A stretch of 40,941 bases of DNA from an uncultured Ruminococcus sp. (GTDB lineage Bacteria > Bacillota > Clostridia > Oscillospirales > Ruminococcaceae), in NCBI GenBank assembly GCA_900541495.1, contig UQKC01000016.1, positions 1-40,941 of the forward strand, given 5' to 3'. The position numbers and the translations under genes are program-made. Of the stretch, positions 1 to 8,193 are shown piece by piece. Under the pieces are notes generated by a model. It saw nothing but the letters and a program-made list of their open reading frames with translations. It made no database searches and was not told the origin of the DNA. The stretch's first letter is position 1. Each line of letters starts with the position of its first letter.

Positions 1-52
1 TGCAAGCAGATGAGGTGCTAAGGCTTTAGCCGGTGGTTTTTAGAGGTGACCT

Positions 53-151
53 ATACCAAAACCATTTAAACTTCTGGAAAAATCACATCGATAATCTTGA
101 ATATAAAGATCTCGGCGCAGATCTTTTCTATATTTTATCAGTGTTTGGTAT
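53..151. repeat. Family C short inverted-repeat element, copy 1
   Basis: A 99-bp non-coding element with inverted ends ATACCAAA (53-60) and TTTGGTAT (144-151). It shares with 38841-38974 the terminal motif, an ATTTAAA near the left end, a CAATCTTG-like block in the middle and GCGCAGAT followed by a T-rich stretch on the right, so the two are diverged copies of one family. It lies just upstream of sigK and carries no ORF. It looks like a MITE or other non-autonomous palindromic element; no transposase is present to confirm this. Confidence 0.5.
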
Positions 152-218
152 TTTCGCATAGGACATATTCAGGCTTACATATTTATATAGAGAAATAATT
201 TGAAAGCAGGCTGTTATT

Positions 219-920
219 ATGTTTGGATTTTTAAGCTTTTTCCTTGAAAATATACTGTTTTTTGCGCTGCATTTTGAAAACTGCGGAGTTTTCCCGAAGC
301 CGCTTTCCGCCAAACAGGAAGAAGAATGTTTTGAGCTTATGAAAAACGGCGACAGTTCTGCGCGAAGCCGCCTTATCGAGCATAATCTCCGCCTTGTTGC
401 GCACATCGTAAAGAAATACAGCAGTACGCAGAGTGACAGCGAAGACCTTATTTCTATCGGAACGATAGGTCTTATCAAGGCAGTTGAATCGTTCGACTAT
501 TCAAAGAACACACGCTTTGCGACTTACGCTTCACGATGCATTGAGAATGAGATACTGATGTTTTTCCGCTCGAAGAAAAAATCCGCAGGCGATATATATT
601 TCGATGAACCCGTTGATGTTGACAAGGACGGAAATCAGCTCACGCTTATTGACATTATTGCCGAAGACGACGGCATCGTTGACAAGATCGATCTTTCAAT
701 AAAGACCGAACAGCTTTACAAATTCATCACAGAATGTCTTGATGAACGTGAGCTTGAGATAATCGTGAACCGATACGGACTTTACGGCAAAAAGCCGCTT
801 ACTCAGCGTGAGGTTGCAAAAAAGCTGAACATTTCACGCTCCTATGTTTCGCGAATCGAGAAGAAGGCGCTCGACACGCTTCGGAAAAAGTACGAAAAGA
901 CTTCCTATACTAATCTGTAA
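219..920 (+). CDS. sigK: RNA polymerase sporulation sigma factor, pro-sigma-K
   Basis: Sigma-70 family factor of 233 aa that directs late mother-cell transcription during sporulation. Region 2 carries the Sig-E/K signature IEHNLRLVAHIVKKY (about 53-67), DLISIGTIGLIKAVESFD and ATYASRCIENEILM; region 4 ends in the helix-turn-helix TQREVAKKLNISRSYVSRIEKKAL (about 192-215, read as consecutive blocks TQREVAKKLN and ISRSYVSRIEKKAL). The first 20 or so residues are hydrophobic (MFGFLSFFLENILFF) and precede the FPKPLS motif, matching the cleavable pro-sequence of Bacillus pro-sigma-K rather than clostridial forms without it. The gene is intact, with no skin-like interruption. Its 3' end overlaps the opposing protease gene by 11 bp. 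sigE is the closest alternative, but the match to sigK is better. Confidence 0.9.
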   Translation: MFGFLSFFLENILFFALHFENCGVFPKPLSAKQEEECFELMKNGDSSARSRLIEHNLRLVAHIVKKYSSTQSDSEDLISIGTIGLIKAVESFDYSKNTRFATYASRCIENEILMFFRSKKKSAGDIYFDEPVDVDKDGNQLTLIDIIAEDDGIVDKIDLSIKTEQLYKFITECLDERELEIIVNRYGLYGKKPLTQREVAKKLNISRSYVSRIEKKALDTLRKKYEKTSYTNL

Positions 921-1803
921 GAAGCCGCTCTATGATAGGCTTTGCATCGGATATTGGGATTGCAAAGCCAAGGCCCTCGGCGTTGTCCGAGATTATCTTG
1001 CTCGAATTTATCCCTACGACCTCTCCCCTGCAATTGAGTAAAGGACCTCCGCTGTTGCCGGGATTTATTGCGGCATCGGTCTGGATAAGCGTCATTTCAT
1101 AGCCGCTGACGGTTATAGTTCTCCCAAGTGCGCTGATTATTCCGCAGGTTGTTGAACCGTACAGCTCCAATCCGAGCGGATTTCCGATAGCAACGGCTGT
1201 TTCGCCCTCGACAAGGCTATCACTGTCGCCAAGCTCGGCAGGAAAAAGCTGAATTTCATCGGCATTGATCTTTATCACGGCAAGGTCGCTCGGGGTATCT
1301 GCGCCGATTATCTCTGCGCTGTATTCGCTTTCATCGGAAAGCACGGCTTTGACACTTTCGGCTCGCATCGTGTCATTTTCGCATACGTTTTGTATGACAT
1401 GGGCGTTAGTGACGATGTTTCCACTCTCGCTGATGATAATGCCCGTTCCCGTGCATTTTGTCCCGTCCGGAAATTCCGAAATTATACCGACAACAGACGG
1501 TTTAACTTTTTTCACTATCTCGGGAACGGTGAGCGTTCGCTTTTTCCATATCTCAAAAGCCTGCGCCGATGCAGACACTTCACTCGGTTCAAATTCATAA
1601 GAATCAGCTTTTTTCTCGGCGAAAGATGTCACTATCTCCGTCCCGCCGCTTATACATTCACTCATCAGAGCGAAAAAGAAGACCGCTGCGGTGACAAAAG
1701 CAGCGGTCGCAAGTCCGAATACTCCCGAGCACTGTTTTTTCGGAGAAGAAACAGCTTCAGTAGACATTTCGGATATTTGATTTTTATTGTTTTGATAAAG
1801 CAT
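910..1803 (-). CDS. Membrane-anchored HtrA-like (S1C) serine protease without PDZ domain
   Basis: Trypsin-like serine protease of 297 aa. A short cytoplasmic N-terminus is followed by one membrane segment (FGLATAAFVTAAVFFFALM), a linker and the protease domain. The triad is visible: His in TNAHVIQN, Asp in SDLAVIKI and Ser in INPGNSGGPL. The protein ends shortly after GLGFAIPIS, so the usual C-terminal PDZ domain is absent. The start at 1803 has GGGG upstream; the longer reading to 1932 would run into the DUF368 gene. It probably degrades or processes proteins outside the membrane. It follows DUF368 on the same strand with a 52-bp gap and converges on sigK; a role in sporulation is only suggested by the neighbours. 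Confidence 0.85.
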   Translation of the reverse strand: MLYQNNKNQISEMSTEAVSSPKKQCSGVFGLATAAFVTAAVFFFALMSECISGGTEIVTSFAEKKADSYEFEPSEVSASAQAFEIWKKRTLTVPEIVKKVKPSVVGIISEFPDGTKCTGTGIIISESGNIVTNAHVIQNVCENDTMRAESVKAVLSDESEYSAEIIGADTPSDLAVIKINADEIQLFPAELGDSDSLVEGETAVAIGNPLGLELYGSTTCGIISALGRTITVSGYEMTLIQTDAAINPGNSGGPLLNCRGEVVGINSSKIISDNAEGLGFAIPISDAKPIIERLLTD

Positions 1804-1855
1804 ATAATTACCCCGAAAATTTATTTTGAAGCTATTATATGCTCTGCAGCAGAGT

Positions 1856-2683
1856 TTATTCCGCCTCGGCTTTTTTCTTTGCGGGAAGCTCGGTAAGGAA
1901 CGGAACTGCCAAGCCAATGATAAGCATAACAATGCCTATGATACCCTGAGCATCGAAAGCAAAATTGCTTGGGAAGATAGACGGCACAGAGCCGATTATA
2001 AGACCGCTGATAAGGCAGTATGTTCCTCTGCGGAATTTTTTCAGAAGCATGGAAATCACTCCGGCCGCAATAAAAATACCCAGAACAACACCAACTGCAA
2101 CAATTATAAGTATAGCAAAATCAAAGCTGTTCAAAGCACCGATCACCGTGTCATAAGCTCCGAGAACTTTCATAATCAGAGCGCCGCTTATTCCCGGGAT
2201 TATCATTGCAACAGCGGCAAGTACAGATGAAATAAAGAGCATTATTCCGCCGACAAGATCAAGACTGCCCGATGCTGTACTTTCGGCAGGCGAAAGGAAC
2301 GCCATTGCTGCCATAACGAGAAGTCCTGCCGCAAACGGTGCGATACAAACTGCCGACAGCTTCTTTTCGCCGGTACATTCCTTGTATATCATCGGCATAC
2401 TGCCTATTACAACGCCGACAAAGAACATCTGCGTCGGGACGTTGTATTCATCGAAAAGGAAACCGAGCAGCTTTGCAGCAGCAAGAACACCGATGAGCAT
2501 TCCCACTCCGACAGGCATCAGGAACGGAAGATTTTTTATCAGCTTTTTGATATTCGGTGTTATCGCCTCAAGCATCTTGTCATAAATTTTAACGATAACT
2601 GCGATAGTTCCTCCGCTGACACCGGGGACTGCGTTCGCAATGCCGATGGCAATGCCTTTCAATGCGAGTAAAATGTAATTCAT
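1856..2683 (-). CDS. DUF368 family membrane protein (probable polyprenyl-phosphate transporter)
   Basis: Integral membrane protein of 275 aa with the DUF368 signature near the N-terminus (GIANAVPGVSGGTIAVI) and a second, inverted-type copy of that motif in the middle (AMIIPGISGALIMKVLG), with about eight hydrophobic segments. DUF368 proteins (PopT) are reported to recycle undecaprenyl phosphate across the membrane for cell-wall synthesis; that function is taken from the family. The start has AAGGAGAG upstream and a TTGAAA-N16-TATAAT promoter at 2738-2765. It is the first gene of a likely two-gene unit with the HtrA-like protease. Confidence 0.88.
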   Translation of the reverse strand: MNYILLALKGIAIGIANAVPGVSGGTIAVIVKIYDKMLEAITPNIKKLIKNLPFLMPVGVGMLIGVLAAAKLLGFLFDEYNVPTQMFFVGVVIGSMPMIYKECTGEKKLSAVCIAPFAAGLLVMAAMAFLSPAESTASGSLDLVGGIMLFISSVLAAVAMIIPGISGALIMKVLGAYDTVIGALNSFDFAILIIVAVGVVLGIFIAAGVISMLLKKFRRGTYCLISGLIIGSVPSIFPSNFAFDAQGIIGIVMLIIGLAVPFLTELPAKKKAEAE

Positions 2684-2737
2684 GATTCTCTCCTTAAAGT
2701 TCTGTTAAATTAACTGACTCATTCCGTAATAGTATAT

Positions 2738-2765
2738 ATTATACACATATTAAACGAAATTTCAA
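2738..2765 (-). promoter_or_regulatory. Sigma-A-type promoter of the DUF368 gene
   Basis: On the minus strand, TTGAAA (2760-2765) and TATAAT (2738-2743) are separated by 16 bp. It fires divergently from the promoter at 2796-2824, so the two share one 150-bp intergenic region. Confidence 0.7.
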
Positions 2766-2795
2766 GTAGGAATTGTCAGAAATTTATCAAAACGC

Positions 2796-2824
2796 TTGAA
2801 TTTTACAAAGATTTATGTTATAAT
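2796..2824 (+). promoter_or_regulatory. Sigma-A-type promoter of the 2853-4426 unit
   Basis: TTGAAT (2796-2801), 17-bp spacer and TATAAT (2819-2824). The start codon of the next gene is 28 bp further on, giving a leader of about 22 nt. Confidence 0.75.
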
Positions 2825-2852
2825 TAACATATATTTATGGGAGGGACAAAAA

Positions 2853-3194
2853 GTGAAAAAGTATTTTTCCGAATATATCAGCTATCTTCTTGAAATTATG
2901 AATGACGATTCCGCTGACCTTGAAGCTGTTCGCAAAGAACTGCTTATAAAGATCGGATTTATGCAGCACGAACGGCTTGTTCACCTTATTGTAACAGTCC
3001 TTTTCGCACTTGTTATGTTCCTGAACGTTATAATTTTTTTCCGGTCGCAGATGCCCGCATTCCTTGCGATAGCTCTGCTCTGCCTTATCCTGCTCATCTT
3101 CTACATTGCGCATTATTTTTTCCTTGAAAACGGTGTTCAGCAGCTTTATAGGATATATGACAGCATTTGCAGCAAGCTTTCTGCAAAAAAATAA
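2853..3194 (+). CDS. Small membrane protein with two TM segments, unknown function
   Basis: A 113-aa protein. About 45 charged, helical residues come first (KKYFSEYISYLLEIMNDD), then two adjacent hydrophobic segments (LIVTVLFALVMFLNVIIFF and AFLAIALLCLILLIFYIAH) and a short basic tail. I chose the GTG start at 2853 because GGGAGGG lies seven bases upstream; the upstream ATG at 2796 falls inside the -35 box. The gene is followed after 20 bp by the EAL protein and shares its promoter, so it may be its membrane partner, which is inference only. I do not recognise a named family. Confidence 0.75.
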   Translation: MKKYFSEYISYLLEIMNDDSADLEAVRKELLIKIGFMQHERLVHLIVTVLFALVMFLNVIIFFRSQMPAFLAIALLCLILLIFYIAHYFFLENGVQQLYRIYDSICSKLSAKK

Positions 3195-3214
3195 TCCATT
3201 CAGAGAGATTTTTT

Positions 3215-4426
3215 ATGAATATCAATGACGAATTAATACAAAAAATAATCGACACAAAATCAATATGCGTCGATTTTCAGCCTATATATTCTTTTAACAC
3301 GAAAAAAGTTATCGGACTTGAAGCTCTTTCACGAGGTCAGCTTGAAAATGAGCTTGTTTCCCCGTATTTCCTTTTCAATTATGCAAAAAAACACGGCGAA
3401 ACGCTCCGGCTCGACCGAATCTGCCGTGAAAAAGCGATAGAATCCTTTCCAAAGGAAAACGACTCATCTTCGCTCTTCATTAACTTTGAAACATCGATAT
3501 TAAACGATGTTGTACCCGGAAACGGTGAGCTTTTGAAAACAGCCGAACACAACGGACTTTCACCGGAGAACATCGTTATCGAACTCAACGAATCGAATGT
3601 TCGCGACGCATACAACCTGCTCATGTTCGTTGATTTTTACCGCTCGCGAGGCTTTCTTATCGCGCTTGACAATGTAAGCAACGGACTTGAAACGCAGAAC
3701 AGGATAATGCTCATCAACCCCGATATCATCAAGATCGACAGAGCTATCGTTTCCAACATTGCATCGAATACATACAATCAGGAAGTGTTCAAATCGATAA
3801 TCAACACCGCAAAGCAGATAGGCGCAATGACCGTTGCGGAGGGCGTTGAAACCGTTGATGAAGTTATTGCCTGTATGCTTATGGGAGTTGACTATTTTCA
3901 GGGATTCTATTTTTCAAAGCCTGAACGCTTCGACTATATTTTCTCGAACGAGGCTCGTTTGAAGCTTGAAGACGCTGCTCAGCGGCTCAACGTTAGTATG
4001 AAAAACAACCCGACCGTTGCGAATGTAAAGCTTGAAACCTACAAGCGCATCATCTTTGAGCTTATCAACCGCATAACGGGTATCTCTCCCGACAAGTACA
4101 CGAGCGAACTCGAAGCCTATGTTGCGGAGCATAGGGAGATCGAATGTGCATTCCTTATCGACAGCAAAGGTTTCCAAGTCACTCCGACAGTTCTTCAGAA
4201 AGACACGGAGATACTTTCTGGTTACACTCCTGCGGTCATAGGTGTTAATCACGACATAAAGAACTACTTCTACGCTGTCAAGGAGCAGATCGAAGACCCG
4301 TTCATTTCGGGCTGGTACATCTCGGCGGCGACGGGTCAGAGCTGTAAAACAATTTCGTCGCATTTCTACAACAGCAACGGCGAAAAGATAGTTGTCTGCG
4401 TTGACCTTAAAAAGAAACAATCATAA
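3215..4426 (+). CDS. EAL-domain protein with C-terminal YkuI-like sensor domain
   Basis: A 403-aa cytoplasmic protein. The N-terminal 250 residues are an EAL domain, the c-di-GMP phosphodiesterase fold: EALSRG, the Asn of FINFE, the Glu of IELNES, KIDRAIV, VAEGVET and FQGFYFSKP are all present. The loop normally reading DDFGTG is DNVSNG, so the second metal-ligand Asp is Asn and the loop is degenerate; activity may be weak or absent. The C-terminal 130 residues (CAFLIDSKGFQVTP, ISGWYISAATG) resemble the PAS/Cache-like domain of Bacillus YkuI, and the length is close to that protein. The start at 3215 was preferred to 3167, which overlaps the previous gene. The 3' end overlaps the opposing DUF4363 gene by 6 bp. 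Confidence 0.85.
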   Translation: MNINDELIQKIIDTKSICVDFQPIYSFNTKKVIGLEALSRGQLENELVSPYFLFNYAKKHGETLRLDRICREKAIESFPKENDSSSLFINFETSILNDVVPGNGELLKTAEHNGLSPENIVIELNESNVRDAYNLLMFVDFYRSRGFLIALDNVSNGLETQNRIMLINPDIIKIDRAIVSNIASNTYNQEVFKSIINTAKQIGAMTVAEGVETVDEVIACMLMGVDYFQGFYFSKPERFDYIFSNEARLKLEDAAQRLNVSMKNNPTVANVKLETYKRIIFELINRITGISPDKYTSELEAYVAEHREIECAFLIDSKGFQVTPTVLQKDTEILSGYTPAVIGVNHDIKNYFYAVKEQIEDPFISGWYISAATGQSCKTISSHFYNSNGEKIVVCVDLKKKQS

Positions 4427-4798
4427 AATATTATACCAAAGCGGCAGTTCGGATTTATAAACAAGTTCGAGCTGTCGCTTTATATTTTCCAGTTCCGCAA
4501 GCAGCTCATCATTCGCATCTCGGCAGTAAGGCCTCACTTTTGATATCGCTATGCTGAGATCTTTCAGCTTTTCATCGGCAACGATAAGCGACATTTTGCG
4601 CTCGTATCTTCTCCACATCGTTTCAAGCTGCCCCGCAAGTTCTTCCGCGCTTTTCATATCGTCATTTTCGCAGTAGGCTTCGATACTTTCTATAACTTCG
4701 ACAAGATCGTTGTTCTCTTTCCGAACGATGAAAATTCCCGTTACCGACCATATTATTATTGCCGCAAGAAGCACAAAAGCTGTTATCGTTCGTTTCAT
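4421..4798 (-). CDS. DUF4363 family protein
   Basis: A 125-aa protein with an N-terminal signal anchor (ITAFVLLAAIIIWSVTGIF) followed by a helical, probably coiled-coil extracytoplasmic part with regular charged repeats (DMKSAEELAGQLETMWRRYERKM). This is the pattern of DUF4363, commonly found after DUF421 genes in spore formers. It overlaps the DUF421 stop by four bases (ATGA), so the two are translationally coupled. The biochemical function is unknown. Confidence 0.78.
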   Translation of the reverse strand: MKRTITAFVLLAAIIIWSVTGIFIVRKENNDLVEVIESIEAYCENDDMKSAEELAGQLETMWRRYERKMSLIVADEKLKDLSIAISKVRPYCRDANDELLAELENIKRQLELVYKSELPLWYNIL

Positions 4799-5484
4799 TC
4801 GTCATTCTCTCCCCTGCTGTCATTTCTTATAAGCGAATAATTGCCGTCACCATCGAGCGTCATAAGAAAAACGCCCGAGAGGACGGTTTTTTCTTTTATC
4901 AGTATCTTTTCAAGATAAGCTTTGCTCTTTTGTGTTCGTGTAAGTGCGGCTTCGATTATCTTGCCGTCATCGATAACGACTTCGGGAGGGTCAATGCTTC
5001 TTCCTCGGACTTCGAGGTCTTTATTATTCGGTGTTCTGAACGGCTGCTTCTGATAGATAGAAACCGCACCCGTTGTTTCGACTACGGCGAACTGGACTTC
5101 GCTTATATCAAAGATATCCTTGCTGTGGAGAGCTTCCATAAGGTCGTCTGCGGTGAAGCGGATATCGTTCATTTTTTTCTTGTCAATGATGCCGTTGCTG
5201 ATTATGACAACGGGCTTTCCGCAAGTGAGGTTGCGCAGGTGCTTTGACTTTATCCCGAGCCACGACATTATAACATCAAGGCAGGCAAGCGTTAATATCG
5301 GGATTATTCCCGTAAAAAGCGGCATCGTCATATCCTCAACGGGAAGAGTTGCGATGTTTGATATAAGGATAGTAACCGCAAGCTCGGACGGCTGAAGTTC
5401 GCCTATCTGGTGCTTTCCCATAAGCCGCATTGAAAAAATTATAAGCAGATACAGCACTACCGCTCTTATAAATACAACAGTCAT
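4795..5484 (-). CDS. DUF421 (YetF-type) membrane protein
   Basis: A 229-aa protein. Hydrophobic segments occupy the first 80 residues, with the family motif RLMGKHQIGELQPSELAVT, followed by the cytoplasmic beta-rich domain (KPVVIISNGIIDKKKM, RFTADDLMEALH, VQFAVVETTGAVSIYQK) typical of YetF/YrbG/YkjA proteins. Such genes are often under sporulation control in bacilli and clostridia; the molecular role is not established. It forms an overlapping pair with DUF4363 and is divergent from the gerA operon across 125 bp. Confidence 0.87.
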   Translation of the reverse strand: MTVVFIRAVVLYLLIIFSMRLMGKHQIGELQPSELAVTILISNIATLPVEDMTMPLFTGIIPILTLACLDVIMSWLGIKSKHLRNLTCGKPVVIISNGIIDKKKMNDIRFTADDLMEALHSKDIFDISEVQFAVVETTGAVSIYQKQPFRTPNNKDLEVRGRSIDPPEVVIDDGKIIEAALTRTQKSKAYLEKILIKEKTVLSGVFLMTLDGDGNYSLIRNDSRGENDE

Positions 5485-5543
5485 TTTTCTTATCCTTTCA
5501 GACGATTTTTTTCAGAAGTAGAATGTACCGTTTTTTCAAAAAT

Positions 5544-5577
5544 ATGTATTTTAAGAGAAAAGCAGGATAAAATACAT
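5544..5577. promoter_or_regulatory. Perfect 10-bp inverted repeat upstream of the gerA operon
   Basis: ATGTATTTTA (5544-5553) and TAAAATACAT (5568-5577) are separated by 14 bp and end 32 bp before the gerAA start. It could be an operator between the divergent DUF421 and gerA units or a leader hairpin. gerA operons are normally read by sigma-G; I could not identify a convincing sigma-G promoter. Confidence 0.45.
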
Positions 5578-5609
5578 TTCAGAAAAAAATTTGAAAGGTA
5601 AGGTTTGAT

Positions 5610-7127
5610 ATGAAAAAACCTGATTCAAGCTGTTTCAAGGACGTTCCGCTTTCTGCGGATATTGATGAGAACATACGGAATATCGAGCGAATAATGAAAA
5701 ACTGCTCCGACCTGCTCCTCAACCCGTTTCTTATATCGGGCGTAAAATGTAATCTTGTCTGTCTGGAGGGAATGGTTTCGACCTCGACCATAGCGAAGCT
5801 TATACTGAATCCGCTGACATTGCTCAAACTGCCTGATGATGTGAGCGGTGCGGAGGTTTATGAACATATCGACAAGCGAATGCTGCTCACGACCGACCGA
5901 GGCATCGTCACGGAATACGGCGACCTTGTACGGCGGCTCATGAGCGGCTTTGCGGTGTTATTCGTTGACGGTTCGGACAAGGCTTTCGGCTTGGGTGTTC
6001 AGGGTTATGCTGTAAAAGGCATAGACGAACCCTCGTCCGAGGGAAACATTTTCGGCTCGCACGAGGGTTTCACCGAAACGGTCAGGACGAATATGTCGCT
6101 CGTTCGCCGCAGGGTGAAATCACCTCTGCTGAAATTAGAGCTTTTCCCCGTGACCGACCTGAGCAATGTTGACGTTATCGTTTCCTATATGACGGACAGA
6201 GTTCCGAAAAAGCTTGTTGAGGGTGTGAAAAAGCAGCTCAAAGGAATGAAGCTTGAAACGGTTCTGTCGAACGGATACATTGAGCCGTTTCTGAACAACA
6301 CAAAACTCTCGCTCTTTTCGGGAGTTTCGGTAACGGAGCGTCCCGATGTTTTCTGCGCAAAAATTCTCGAGGGGCGCATCGGCGTTATGATAGAGGGAAC
6401 GCCGTTTGCGCTTATCCTGCCCGCACTTTTTATTGAAAATTTTCAGACGCTCGATGATTACACCTTTCGCCCTTATTACACGACCTTTATCCGCTGGGTG
6501 CGCTACATTGCTTTTATTGCGGCGGTGTTCCTGCCTGCGGTATATGTCGCGGTAGTCACGTTTCACCCCGAGCTTTTCAATCACACGATGCTTATAATCC
6601 TGTCCGAAGCGGAGGAGCTTGCCCCTCTGCCGCTTATGGTCGAAGCGCTGATAGTTCTTATTTTTTACGAGATAATCCGTGAAGCAGGCATACGTTTGCC
6701 GAAGAGCATAGGCGGTGCTGTTTCGATAGTGGGGGGACTTATAATCGGTGACGCGGCTGTTTCGGCAGGAGTTATATCAAATCCTCTGCTTCTCGTATGT
6801 GCTATTTCCGTTACCTCGTCTTTCGTTATCCCGTCGCTCAATCAACCCGTGACGATACTTCGCTTCGCTGCCGTTATCGCAGGAGGGATTTCGGGATTGT
6901 TCGGAATTGCACTTATTGCGGCACTTATGATAGTGAATATCTGCTCGCTTGAAAACGCAGGAACGCCTGTGACATCTCCCGTTTCGCCGCTCACACCGAG
7001 GGCAATGCGTGATGTTCTGTTTCGTGCAGGCTTTAAGAGAATGCAGAAAGAAACTGTAGCCATTGAGAGCCTAAAAGGGGTGAATATGGACACATCAAAA
7101 ATGGAGGATAACGATAACAATGACTAA
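5610..7127 (+). CDS. Spore germination receptor subunit A (GerA family)
   Basis: A 505-aa GerAA-type subunit of a germinant receptor in the inner membrane of the spore. The N-terminal cytoplasmic domain (about 1-290) contains the conserved blocks NPFLISGVKCNLVCLEGM and EGFTETVRTNMSLVRRR; the C-terminal half has several membrane segments, including the family motif EIIREAGIRLPKSIGGAVSI. The start follows AGGTAAGG at seven bases. The stop overlaps the gerAB start by 8 bp, and gerAB overlaps gerAC by 11 bp, so the three subunits are co-translated as in Bacillus gerA. The ligand cannot be read from sequence; family members usually sense amino acids or sugars. Confidence 0.93.
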   Translation: MKKPDSSCFKDVPLSADIDENIRNIERIMKNCSDLLLNPFLISGVKCNLVCLEGMVSTSTIAKLILNPLTLLKLPDDVSGAEVYEHIDKRMLLTTDRGIVTEYGDLVRRLMSGFAVLFVDGSDKAFGLGVQGYAVKGIDEPSSEGNIFGSHEGFTETVRTNMSLVRRRVKSPLLKLELFPVTDLSNVDVIVSYMTDRVPKKLVEGVKKQLKGMKLETVLSNGYIEPFLNNTKLSLFSGVSVTERPDVFCAKILEGRIGVMIEGTPFALILPALFIENFQTLDDYTFRPYYTTFIRWVRYIAFIAAVFLPAVYVAVVTFHPELFNHTMLIILSEAEELAPLPLMVEALIVLIFYEIIREAGIRLPKSIGGAVSIVGGLIIGDAAVSAGVISNPLLLVCAISVTSSFVIPSLNQPVTILRFAAVIAGGISGLFGIALIAALMIVNICSLENAGTPVTSPVSPLTPRAMRDVLFRAGFKRMQKETVAIESLKGVNMDTSKMEDNDNND

Positions 7128-8193
7128 AAAGATCAGCAAATGGCAGCTTGTATTTCTGCTGCTTTTATGCCGCATTTTCACGCTGATGACGTATGTTCCC
7201 GCTTTTTCTCAGGGCGGCGGTATAGCGCTTCGGCTGAAAGCTGCCGTTATTTCTGTCCTTATACAAGCGATACTCGTCATACCGCTTATCGTTCTGTCAA
7301 ACCGTTTTCCCGACAGAAGCGTTACCGAGATTATTTATGAAAAAAGCAGTGTTGCAGGCTGTATTGCGGCGGTTTTGTACCTTTTGTTCTTCATTTCGCT
7401 CTGCACGGGGCAGGTCTTGCACTATGTTGGCTTTTTGAGCGACAGTTTTCTCCACGGCGAAAAATTTTTTCCGCTTGCGGCTCTGCTTATCGTATGCACA
7501 TACTGCGCTTACTGCGGAACGGAGGGACTTGCACGAAGCAGTGTTGTTATGATGATGCCGTTCCTGCTTATGGTCGTGATTATGGGGATAGGAGCAAAAG
7601 ATGCTTTCTGCATAAACAATTTTTACTTTGAAAAAGGCTTATCGGGTCTTGCAAAAGCTGTTATGGACGACCTTGCCCGAAACGGAGAGATCGTTGCAGC
7701 GGCATTTCTGATGAAAAATCTGCGCAGCGGATTGAAGTGCGCGCTCTACTGGCTGCTTGCGGCAAAGCTTATAGTAACATCGGTCATTTTTGCGCTGATA
7801 ACGGGAGTTCTCGGTGACCTTGCAGACACGCTCGGTTATCCTTTCCTCACAGTAGGTTCTTTAACAAATTCGGGAGCGTTCCGTCAGAATGGTGCGCTGT
7901 ATCTTATTCTGTGGACGATATCAGCTGTGATAAGTATTTCCGTTTTCATAAGCATAATCTCGGGAATCACGTCCGAAATCTATTACGGAACAAAGCTTCG
8001 CAATGTTTTTTCGGCGCTTGCGGTGTTTATCGTTTCGGCTGCTTTTATGTTTTACAAGGCTGATTTTTCATCGGTACGAAATATTCTCTGCGGCGGTTAT
8101 GCACAACTTATACTTCTTGCACTGATACCGCTTACGGTGCTTATATGCGAAAGGATAAGCGGCAGGAAAGGACTGAAAAAGAATGAGATATAA
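7120..8193 (+). CDS. Spore germination receptor permease subunit B (GerAB family)
   Basis: A 357-aa member of the amino-acid/polyamine/cation transporter superfamily with about ten membrane segments and no soluble domain; it starts KKISKWQLVFLLLLCRIFTLM. GerAB subunits bind the germinant and are thought to form an ion channel. The start codon lies inside the 3' end of gerAA, and the gene ends inside gerAC, showing tight coupling. Confidence 0.92.
   Translation: MTKKISKWQLVFLLLLCRIFTLMTYVPAFSQGGGIALRLKAAVISVLIQAILVIPLIVLSNRFPDRSVTEIIYEKSSVAGCIAAVLYLLFFISLCTGQVLHYVGFLSDSFLHGEKFFPLAALLIVCTYCAYCGTEGLARSSVVMMMPFLLMVVIMGIGAKDAFCINNFYFEKGLSGLAKAVMDDLARNGEIVAAAFLMKNLRSGLKCALYWLLAAKLIVTSVIFALITGVLGDLADTLGYPFLTVGSLTNSGAFRQNGALYLILWTISAVISISVFISIISGITSEIYYGTKLRNVFSALAVFIVSAAFMFYKADFSSVRNILCGGYAQLILLALIPLTVLICERISGRKGLKKNEI

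Noticed and set aside
28..54. GGTTTTTAGAGGTGACC near the window start, similar to a family A end
   Set aside because: Twelve bases match the end of family A, but the rest of the element would lie outside the window and the adjoining bases differ, so a copy cannot be supported.
152..218. Sigma-E/SpoIIID-type promoter of sigK
   Set aside because: CATATT-like motifs occur, but spacing between possible -35 and -10 elements does not fit the known consensus.
411..760. Possible skin-type interruption in sigK
   Set aside because: The reading frame is continuous through regions 2 to 4 and no recombinase or repeat is present.
1804..1932. N-terminal extension of the HtrA-like protease
   Set aside because: It overlaps the DUF368 gene, has no ribosome site, and would place polar residues before a signal anchor that works better from 1803.
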